NCBI GenBank assembly: GCA_020444075.1
Contig: JAHLLR010000047.1
Location: forward strand, 1 to 41,071
Source of the DNA: Deltaproteobacteria bacterium
Lineage (GTDB): Bacteria; Desulfobacterota; Desulfobacteria; Desulfobacterales; Desulfosarcinaceae
Reading direction: 5' to 3'
Length of the DNA: 41,071 nucleotides
Shown here: positions 34,562 through 41,071 of the stretch, piece by piece
Layout: every line of letters begins with the position of its first letter
Position numbering within the stretch: position 1 is the stretch's first letter
Made by a program: the position numbers and the translations under genes
The notes under the pieces: generated by a model
Database searches by the model: none
Told to the model about the DNA's origin: nothing
What the model saw: the letters and a program-made list of their open reading frames with translations, nothing else

Positions 34562-34926
34562 CCGCAGGCTCCTGAACCAGTGACGCAGATGGGCAGATGA
34601 TTACGATTCCGGTGGCTTAAGTGACAACTACGAGAAACGGAAAAAAGGCGGAAACTACCCAGGAATCTGGAACCCGGGCCGGGTAAAAATGGGTCGTCCA
34701 ACGTTATGGCCTTCCTCTTGAAATTGGAGATGATGTCATGCGATAGTAGCCCTTCCCGGTAAAGGTCGGGGCCTTTTTCGGTGAGGTGTTGTCAATCGCT
34801 GCCTTAAGATTAACGGATGCAGGCCGCAAATAGCCAATAATTAGTTACTATAGCGTATTTTTTCAGTTTTTCAAGTGAATATGAACGTAAAGATGCGATC
34901 GGTGATCAGATTGTGGTTTTCGAAGC
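34562..34926. other. Intergenic region between divergent CNNM-CBS and helicase genes
   Basis: No gene is supported. On the plus strand an imperfect GC-rich hairpin (34749-34773, GCCC paired with GGGC plus inner pairs) is followed by TTTTT (34773-34777), which could be a leader attenuator or the end of a small RNA; it follows no annotated plus-strand gene. The stretch 34825-34880 is AT-rich and is the likely promoter area for the helicase gene, but no clear -35/-10 pair stands out. Confidence 0.3.
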
Positions 34927-37812
34927 ATGACTGACAGCATGGCGATCAATGATTACATCACCGCGCTCAAGGCTTCCAGCGCATTTGACGGCCAGGTGGT
35001 CTATCACCGTGAGTTTGCGCCAAGTGAATCCACCTTCGGGGAACCCCGAAAGCCTTGGCCGGCGCCGATTGGCCGCCTGCTCGTGGCCATGGGCATCGAA
35101 CGCCTATACGACCACCAGGCTCAAACCATCGACCGGGTGCGCGCTGGCATCCATACGGTAGCCGCCACCCAGACGGCTTCAGGCAAGACCCTGGCCTATG
35201 CGCTGCCGGTCTTCGAGGCCGTTATCGAGGATGCTTCATCCTGTGCCCTGTTTGTCTACCCCTTGAAAGCCCTGGCCCAGGATCAACGTAAAGCCATCAC
35301 CAACATGTCCGCCCATCTGCCCGACATCAACCTTCGGGCCGAAATATACGACGGGGACACGTCAGCCTACCGACGCAAGAAAATCCGCGACAACCCACCG
35401 CACATACTGATGACCAACCCGGAAATGATTCATCTCTCCGTGTTGCCCTATCACGACCGATGGACCGATCTGCTCTCCAGGCTCCGGTTCGTGGTGGTGG
35501 ACGAGGTGCATACGTACCGGGGAATCCTCGGTTCCCACATGGCACAGGTATTTCGTCGTCTGCAAAGAATCTGCAACCATTATGGTGCCGCGCCCACGTT
35601 CGTTTTCACGTCGGCCACCGTAGCCAATCCGGATGAGCTGGCCAACCAATTGACCGGATTAAGCGTTGAAACCGTTACGCAGAGTACCGCCGGCATTGGG
35701 CGGCGTCACCTGATCCTGATGGATCCGGTGGACGGGCCGCTGACGGCAACGGTGATGCTGCTCAAGGCTGCCGTTAATCGGGGACTGCGCACCATCGTTT
35801 ACACGCAGTCCCGCAAATTGGCCGAGCTGCTGGCGATCTGGGCCAAAAATCGTTCCGGACCTCTTGCCGATCGCATCAGTGCCTATCGTGCCGGATTTTT
35901 GCCTGAAGAGCGTCGCGAAATCGAGTCCAAGCTCGCTTCCGGAGAATTGCTGGCGGTGATCACCACCAGTGCCCTGGAACTGGGCATCGATATCGGCAGC
36001 CTGGATCTCTGTATTTTAGTTGGGTACCCGGGATCCATTGTGGCCACCTGGCAGCGCGGGGGCAGGGTGGGGCGCAGCGGACAGGAATCGGCGGTGGTGC
36101 TGGTGGCCGGAGAGGATGCCCTTGATCATTATTTTATCAACCATCCGGAGCAGCTGGTGATGCGCCCGCCGGAAGCGGCCGTAATCAATCCCCACAATCC
36201 GGATATCATGTCCCGGCATCTGGTTTGCGCTGCAGCAGAATTGCCGCTGAAAATCAATGATCCCATGCTGACACCGGACCCGATGAAATCCGGCCTGATG
36301 CGGTTGATCGCCTCTGGTGAACTTTACCTGAGCGCCGACGGGTCCACCTGCTTTTCACCATTGAAAAACCCGCACCGACATGTGGATCTGCGGGGCTCGG
36401 GGTCGCGGTTTTCGATCATCGACGCTGCCGGCAAGACCACGTTGGGGGAAATCGACGGAATCCGCGTCTACCGGGAGACCCACCCCGGTGCCGTTTACCT
36501 GCACCGCGGGAAGCCCTTTATCGTGGACTCCCTGGATCCGGAAATCCGTAAGGTCTTTGTCGTAGCGTCACGGGCCAGCTTCCACACCCGGGTGAGATCC
36601 CACAAAGACACGCAAATTCTGGAAATTACCGATCAGCAGCCGGTTTACGGGACTGTGATGGCTGTCGGCCGCCTTCGGGTCACCGAGCAGGTCACCGGCT
36701 ATGACCGCATTCAGACCCGAACGGGAAAGGTGATAGAGCGGATCCCCCTCGACCTGCCGCCCATGATTTTTGAAACCCAGGGGATCTGGTTTGCGGTTCC
36801 GCAGGCAGTCGCCGCCATGGCGGAAAAGTCGTGGATTCACCTGATGGGCGGACTGCATGCCATCGAGCATGCGGCCATCGGCGTTTTCCCCCTCCTGGTG
36901 CTGGCGGATCGGAACGATCTGGGGGGGATTTCCACCCCCTTCCACCCCCAGCTGGAAAGCGCCGGCATCTTCATTTATGACGGACAGCCCGGTGGTTCCG
37001 GGCTCTGCGCCCAGGCATATTCAGATGGCAACGGGCTGCTTGATGCCACCCTTTCGGCAATATCCGGGTGTCCCTGTGAAACCGGTTGTCCCAGTTGCGT
37101 CCATTCACCCAAATGCGGGTCAGGGAACCGTCCCATTGATAAGGCGGGGGCGATTTTTTTGTTGAAGGCATTGATTTCTGCTCCTGTTGCGTCCGCGTCC
37201 CATTTTTTCCCCGAACCGATGGTTGTCGAGGAAGAGGCGGCGGATGAAGCCGTGATGGCTGTCCATTCAACGGATAAGCCCATTTGTTACGGGGTGTTGG
37301 ATATTGAAACCCAACTGTCTGCCCTGGAAGTGGGCGGGTGGCACCATGCAGCGAGGATGCGGGTGAGTTGTGTCGTGCTTTACGATTCCCGGTCGGATAA
37401 GTACTACGAGTTCGTCGAGGGTCAGGTTCCCATGCTGCTGGATCATCTGCGGCAGTTGGACCTGGTGGTCGGGTTCAACATCAAGCGTTTTGATTATCGG
37501 GTGCTCTCCGCATATAGCGAGATGGATTTCCGGCAGATTCCCACCCTGGACATTCTGGAGAAGGTGAAAGACCAACTGGGGTACCGACTCTCTTTGGACC
37601 ATCTGGCACGGGTAACGCTGGATGCCGGCAAAACGGCCGATGGGCTGGATGCCCTGCGATGGTGGCGGGAGGGAAAAATGGCCAAAATTCTTGAATACTG
37701 CCGGTCGGATGTAGCCATTACCCGCGATCTATATCGGTTCGGCCGGGAAAACAGGTACCTCCTGTTTCAGAACAAGGCCGGGCAGACCGTCCGGTTGCCG
37801 GTGAACTGGTGA
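34927..37812 (+). CDS. MrfA (YprA)-type DEAH helicase with DUF1998, fused to a DEDDy (MrfB/YprB-like) exonuclease domain
   Basis: The 961-residue protein starts with a superfamily 2 helicase: Q82-T83-ASGKT (82-88), DEVH at 192-195, SAT at 229-231 and QRGGRVGR at 376-383. A DUF1998 region carries the cysteine cluster CPCETGCPSC with C715, C717, C721, C724 and C730, as in MrfA/YprA/Hrq1-type helicases. The last ~175 residues form an RNase H-like 3'-5' exonuclease: D792 and E794 in LDIET, D856 in GFNIKRFD, and Y924xxxD928, a full DEDDy set. In Bacillus the helicase MrfA and nuclease MrfB are separate proteins of a mitomycin C lesion repair pathway; here both activities are in one chain, without the TPR part of YprB. 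The start has no clear ribosome site; ATG 34942 is an alternative. Confidence 0.93.
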   Translation: MTDSMAINDYITALKASSAFDGQVVYHREFAPSESTFGEPRKPWPAPIGRLLVAMGIERLYDHQAQTIDRVRAGIHTVAATQTASGKTLAYALPVFEAVIEDASSCALFVYPLKALAQDQRKAITNMSAHLPDINLRAEIYDGDTSAYRRKKIRDNPPHILMTNPEMIHLSVLPYHDRWTDLLSRLRFVVVDEVHTYRGILGSHMAQVFRRLQRICNHYGAAPTFVFTSATVANPDELANQLTGLSVETVTQSTAGIGRRHLILMDPVDGPLTATVMLLKAAVNRGLRTIVYTQSRKLAELLAIWAKNRSGPLADRISAYRAGFLPEERREIESKLASGELLAVITTSALELGIDIGSLDLCILVGYPGSIVATWQRGGRVGRSGQESAVVLVAGEDALDHYFINHPEQLVMRPPEAAVINPHNPDIMSRHLVCAAAELPLKINDPMLTPDPMKSGLMRLIASGELYLSADGSTCFSPLKNPHRHVDLRGSGSRFSIIDAAGKTTLGEIDGIRVYRETHPGAVYLHRGKPFIVDSLDPEIRKVFVVASRASFHTRVRSHKDTQILEITDQQPVYGTVMAVGRLRVTEQVTGYDRIQTRTGKVIERIPLDLPPMIFETQGIWFAVPQAVAAMAEKSWIHLMGGLHAIEHAAIGVFPLLVLADRNDLGGISTPFHPQLESAGIFIYDGQPGGSGLCAQAYSDGNGLLDATLSAISGCPCETGCPSCVHSPKCGSGNRPIDKAGAIFLLKALISAPVASASHFFPEPMVVEEEAADEAVMAVHSTDKPICYGVLDIETQLSALEVGGWHHAARMRVSCVVLYDSRSDKYYEFVEGQVPMLLDHLRQLDLVVGFNIKRFDYRVLSAYSEMDFRQIPTLDILEKVKDQLGYRLSLDHLARVTLDAGKTADGLDALRWWREGKMAKILEYCRSDVAITRDLYRFGRENRYLLFQNKAGQTVRLPVNW

Positions 37813-37845
37813 GGGGTTGGTCACGCTTATCGCCGTGCTTTCAGG

Positions 37846-38502
37846 TTACCCGGGAATCCAGGCAGCCGAAAAGGCCAGCAGAAACTGGGCGGCATAGTAC
37901 AGGGGCAATCCCAGCACCCGGTTGACATGGGCGCCGACCACGAAGCGCTGACGGGCGACGAATAGATCCGATGCGTAGAAGAGTATGGCGCCGGCAAATA
38001 TACAGGCTCGTGCATGAAACGGAATGGATGGGTTGCCGACAAGACCGAATGCGCCGCCTACCATGATGCTGATGACCACGATGTAAGCCAGGACAGGGTT
38101 GCGCATGTTACCCAGATGAGGCTCCAGCCACCGCCAGGTCAATGCAGCCCCGAGCATCAACAGAATAACGCCCACAGCCATGACCGGGCCGACCGTTCCG
38201 ACCGAAAAAAAGGCGGCGGCGTAAATCACGTGTCCCAAAAGAAAGCTGACCAGACCGGAAAGAAAGCTTTTCCGGGAGCCCAGGGCCAACAGGACGTCCC
38301 CACCCAGGCAAAACACCAGGGCGATGAGTATAAGACCGGCAAAGCGCGTATCCTGGGCCGGCTGCAAGGTCCAGGCAACGATGAACAAAAGCGACAGCGG
38401 TGTTTTGAACACCAGAATCCATTTGGGTTTTTCCGTCTTCTCCGCCTTGACCAGTCCCACCAGAAGCGCCATTGCCAGTCCCAGAACCATCCCGATACCC
38501 AT
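37846..38502 (-). CDS. YhhN/TMEM86 family membrane protein (lysoplasmalogenase-like)
   Basis: This 218-residue, strongly hydrophobic protein has about eight membrane helices. Family features include KWILVFKTPLSLLF near the start, FCLGGDVLLAL in the middle with the conserved GD, and FYASDLFVARQRF near the end with the conserved SD. Characterised relatives (TMEM86B, some bacterial YhhN) hydrolyse the vinyl-ether bond of lysoplasmalogens. The frame is open to 38673, but ATG 38502 has AAGGAA 9 bases upstream and begins the first helix. It lies 61 bases after queC on the same strand and may share its transcript. It converges on the helicase gene. Confidence 0.85.
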   Translation of the reverse strand: MGIGMVLGLAMALLVGLVKAEKTEKPKWILVFKTPLSLLFIVAWTLQPAQDTRFAGLILIALVFCLGGDVLLALGSRKSFLSGLVSFLLGHVIYAAAFFSVGTVGPVMAVGVILLMLGAALTWRWLEPHLGNMRNPVLAYIVVISIMVGGAFGLVGNPSIPFHARACIFAGAILFYASDLFVARQRFVVGAHVNRVLGLPLYYAAQFLLAFSAAWIPG

Positions 38503-38563
38503 CAGGCATTCCTTTCCTTTTTTTTGTCGTGATGCAGGCGACGATTGCGGATTGTCATTTTTT

Positions 38564-39259
38564 TTAGGAAATATAGCGTGTCGGGTCGGGTACGCCGGCG
38601 GTCGCAAACCCGCTTCTGCGAAGGATGCACGAGTCGCAGCTGCCGCAGGCCAGGCCCAGGGGGGATGGGTCATAACAGCTGTGCGTCATTCCGTAGTCCA
38701 CGCCAAGCGCCGTTCCCGCCTGGATAATCTGGGCCTTGGTCATGTCGATCAGCGGCGTGTGGATGTGAAAGCGCCCCTTTCCCTCGACGGCCGTTTGGGT
38801 GGCCAGATTGGCCATGGTTTCAAAGGCCTGAATAAATTCCGGTCGGCAATCGGGGTATCCACTGTAATCGATGGCGTTTACGCCGATGAAAATATCCCAG
38901 GCGCCGAGGACTTCGGCCCAGGCCAGGGCATAGGAGAGGAAAATCGTGTTTCGTGCCGGCACATAGGTGACGGGGATCGCTTCAGTCATATGGGACTCCC
39001 CGCGGTTTTTGGGTATGGCGATATCATCGGTAAGGGCCGATCCGCCGATCGGTTTCAGATCCACCCGGGATACCAGATGCCGTTTCACCCCCATGGCCGC
39101 GGCGACCTTTTGGGCGGCCTGGAGCTCGACATCGTGCCGCTGGCCGTAAGAAAAGCTGAGGCTGTACAGTTCGTATCCCTGGCTTTTGGCCATGGCGAGC
39201 ACCGTGGTGGAGTCGAGACCGCCGCTGGACAATACAACGGCCTTTTTTATATCAAACAT
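38564..39259 (-). CDS. queC: 7-cyano-7-deazaguanine (preQ0) synthase QueC
   Basis: The 231-residue enzyme converts 7-carboxy-7-deazaguanine to preQ0 using ATP and ammonia. It has the PP-loop SSGGLDSTT near residue 11, [48 protein letters not shown], and the C-terminal zinc site HSCYDP through [14 protein letters not shown] with four cysteines. AAGG lies 10 bases upstream of the ATG. It follows queE by 81 bases, so two consecutive steps of queuosine biosynthesis are adjacent; queD and queF are not in the window. Confidence 0.96.
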   Translation of the reverse strand: MFDIKKAVVLSSGGLDSTTVLAMAKSQGYELYSLSFSYGQRHDVELQAAQKVAAAMGVKRHLVSRVDLKPIGGSALTDDIAIPKNRGESHMTEAIPVTYVPARNTIFLSYALAWAEVLGAWDIFIGVNAIDYSGYPDCRPEFIQAFETMANLATQTAVEGKGRFHIHTPLIDMTKAQIIQAGTALGVDYGMTHSCYDPSPLGLACGSCDSCILRRSGFATAGVPDPTRYIS

Positions 39260-39340
39260 GGGTGGTTACCTTAATTTAAATAAAGTATCGAATTAATATG
39301 AATCCCGTTGAAAGACCGGCGTTCTTTATGTGGTTTCCCG

Positions 39341-39985
39341 TCAAACACCTCGATCCCGATCCGGCCAGATCACTTTGTGCAATTGCACCTGCAGCCTGGC
39401 CTTGATCCGGCCATCCAGGATCCATCGGGCCAGCCGCTCCGGCGATAATCGCCCGGAAACCGCCGAAAAGAGGACACGGTCCGGGCACAGGAATTCCGGC
39501 AGAAGGGACGCCATTTGCCTGGCAAAAAGGAAATCGTCATGATCGCCGATGACAAATTTCACCTGGTCATTGGCGGTCAGCCGTTTCAGGTTATCCAGAT
39601 CGTTCTTCGCGTGTTCCCCGCTGGACGGGCATTTGATGTCCATGATCCGGCTGCACCGGCGATTCACCCGATCGATGTCCAGGGAACCGTTGGTTTCCAT
39701 CAATACCCGATACCGCGCCTGGAGCAAATCTTCCACCAGCACGGATGTGCCTTGCTGAACCAGAGGTTCCCCACCGGTAATTTCAACCAGGCTGCAGTCG
39801 AAATATTGTATCTTTTCGAGAATTTGCGGCACGGTCATCGCCGTGCCTTCATCAAAGGCATATTCGGTGTCGCAATAGCTGCAGCGCAGGTTGCAGCCGG
39901 TCAACCGGACGAATACACAGGGCAGACCCGCATGCACGGATTCGCCTTGAATACTGTAAAAGATTTCATTTACCTTGAGGTTCAT
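39341..39985 (-). CDS. queE: 7-carboxy-7-deazaguanine synthase QueE (radical SAM)
   Basis: The 214-residue radical SAM enzyme makes 7-carboxy-7-deazaguanine from carboxy-tetrahydropterin. It has FYSIQGESVHAGLPCVFVRLTGC, the cluster-binding CNLRCSYC with C31, C35 and C38 (Cx3CxxC), and EITGGEPLVQ. The length is typical of the small QueE group. No clear ribosome site precedes the ATG. It is divergent from manA with 93 bases between starts and upstream of queC on the minus strand. Confidence 0.95.
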   Translation of the reverse strand: MNLKVNEIFYSIQGESVHAGLPCVFVRLTGCNLRCSYCDTEYAFDEGTAMTVPQILEKIQYFDCSLVEITGGEPLVQQGTSVLVEDLLQARYRVLMETNGSLDIDRVNRRCSRIMDIKCPSSGEHAKNDLDNLKRLTANDQVKFVIGDHDDFLFARQMASLLPEFLCPDRVLFSAVSGRLSPERLARWILDGRIKARLQVQLHKVIWPDRDRGV

Positions 39986-40078
39986 GGTATTGCATGTATC
40001 ATCGTTAATTTAATAGCGGATGATCTATATCAAGGTGCTACCGGTTAGTAAACAGCCCTTTGCCGGGAAGATATGAGC

Positions 40079-41071
40079 ATGCATATTTACCGTCTCGAAA
40101 ACGTTGTCCAGCCCTACGAATGGGGATCGAGGACCGCCATCGCCGATTTGCTGGGTCAGCCCAGCCCCGCTCCGGAGCCCCAAGCGGAACTATGGATGGG
40201 CACCCACCCCAAGGGCCCGTCCATGGTGGTTGCCGGCGATCGGAAATTCCCGCTTCAGCAGTTGATCGACCGTCATCCCGTCGGGATTCTTGGCCGGGAT
40301 GTCTCCATGCGGTACGGCACTGCACTGCCGTACCTGTTCAAGGTATTGGCCGCCGCCCGGCCCCTCTCCATTCAGGCTCACCCCGGCAAACGCCAGGCGG
40401 TAGAAGGGTTTTCAAGGGAAAATCGTGAAGGAAAGGCCATGGATGCACCCGACCGCAATTATCGGGATGACAACCACAAACCGGAAATCATCTGTGCCCT
40501 GACCCCATTTTGGGGGTTGAACGGATTCCGGCCGGCAGCGGCAGTCGTCGATCTGTTGGCGCCGGTTTGCCCCACCGCCCTGCGCGATGCATTCCAGGAC
40601 CTGAAAAGAAGGCAGGGCAAAGGGGTCAGAAATTTTTTCGAAGCCATGATGAGACTCACCACTGAAAAACGGAAGGTCGCGGCCCGGGAGGTCCTGAATA
40701 AGGCCGGGCCATTGGCGGATACCTCCTTGCCCTGCCAGTGGATGGTTAAACTGGCCAGCGCTTATCCGGGCGATATGGGCGTCTTGTCTCCGGCACTGCT
40801 GAACCTGATCTGCCTTGAACCCGGACAGGCCATGTTCCTGCCTGCCGGTCAGCTTCACGCCTACCTGGACGGTGTGGGAATCGAACTGATGGCCAATTCG
40901 GACAACGTGCTCCGGGGTGGGTTGACCCCCAAGCATGTGGATGTCCCGGAGCTGCTCAGCGTTTTCCGGTTTGAGGAGACGCCAATCAAGATCCTCGAGC
41001 CCGTAACGGTGGGGCCGGCTGAATCCGGCTACGATTGCCCGGCAGAGGAATTTTCACTCACCGTCATTCGG
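40079..41071 (+). CDS. manA: Mannose-6-phosphate isomerase, class I (3' end outside window)
   Basis: The frame is open to the end of the window, giving 331 residues without a stop. Type I phosphomannose isomerase motifs are clear: YEWGSRTAIADLL near the start, SIQAHPGKRQAVEGF (zinc ligands Gln and His), NHKPEIICALTPF (zinc ligand Glu), and FLPAGQLHAYLDGVGIELMANSDNVLRGGLTPKHVD with the catalytic-site His and Arg. It interconverts mannose-6-phosphate and fructose-6-phosphate for sugar nucleotide and polysaccharide synthesis. I chose ATG 40079 because GGGAAG then lies 8 bases upstream; in-frame ATG 40073 would leave only 2 bases. Only the C-terminal end is missing. Confidence 0.95.
   Translation, partial: MHIYRLENVVQPYEWGSRTAIADLLGQPSPAPEPQAELWMGTHPKGPSMVVAGDRKFPLQQLIDRHPVGILGRDVSMRYGTALPYLFKVLAAARPLSIQAHPGKRQAVEGFSRENREGKAMDAPDRNYRDDNHKPEIICALTPFWGLNGFRPAAAVVDLLAPVCPTALRDAFQDLKRRQGKGVRNFFEAMMRLTTEKRKVAAREVLNKAGPLADTSLPCQWMVKLASAYPGDMGVLSPALLNLICLEPGQAMFLPAGQLHAYLDGVGIELMANSDNVLRGGLTPKHVDVPELLSVFRFEETPIKILEPVTVGPAESGYDCPAEEFSLTVIR

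Noticed and set aside
34848-34860. TATAGCGTATTT shared between the helicase leader and the guaA upstream region (minus strand, near 29787-29798)
   Set aside because: Twelve bases only, no matching -35 elements; may be chance among AT-rich promoter areas.
38503-38673. 57-codon N-terminal extension of the YhhN protein
   Set aside because: It overlaps the 3' end of queC, and the internal ATG 38502 has a ribosome site and starts the first helix.

Overview
The window looks like the chromosome of a Gram-negative, flagellated, deltaproteobacterial-type organism (Desulfobacterota, sulfate-reducer-like). This is inferred from gene order, protein style, L- and P-ring genes, KdsB (Kdo for LPS) and a sigma-54/sigma-28 flagellar hierarchy. 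No taxonomic marker gene is present, so the placement is an inference. Coding density is high. I see no tRNA, rRNA, CRISPR array, transposase or phage gene.

Region 1 (1-22944, plus strand) is a long flagellar cluster. It starts inside fliK and runs flgD-flgE to a strong terminator. A sigma-54-type promoter then precedes fliL-M-N-O-P-Q-R-flhB (switch and export gate). A second sigma-54-like box precedes flhA-flhF-flhG-fliA plus a small membrane protein in the position of SwrB, closed by a terminator. A consensus sigma-54 promoter precedes flgF-G-A-H-I-J (rod and L/P rings). A sigma-28 promoter then precedes flgM-flgN-flgK-flgL (anti-sigma factor, chaperone, hook-filament junction).

Region 2 (22966-25848, minus strand) converges on flgL. 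A near-consensus sigma-28 promoter precedes a response regulator with a degenerate HD-GYP domain, followed by motA and motB that strongly resemble the sodium-type PomA/PomB. Together the promoters spell out a classic cascade: sigma-54 genes build the basal body, hook and export gate and make FliA; FliA (held by FlgM) then switches on late genes and the stator. Filament genes (fliC, fliD, fliS), csrA/fliW, fliF-J and flgB/C are not in this window.

Region 3 (26051-41071) is mixed housekeeping: a HIT hydrolase, kdsB, a membrane-anchored coiled-coil protein downstream of guaA, an MltF-like lytic transglycosylase, a TrpF-like barrel lacking the usual catalytic Cys, efp, a CNNM/CorC-HlyC transporter-like protein, a large MrfA-type helicase fused to a DEDDy exonuclease, a queE-queC-yhhN minus-strand set, and a 3'-truncated manA.

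The most notable items are: an FlhF with an Ada-like zinc-binding tail and eroded GTPase motifs; the MrfA-MrfB-like helicase-nuclease fusion; the degenerate HD-GYP regulator in the stator operon; the SwrB-like gene after fliA; and the orphan TrpF-like protein.
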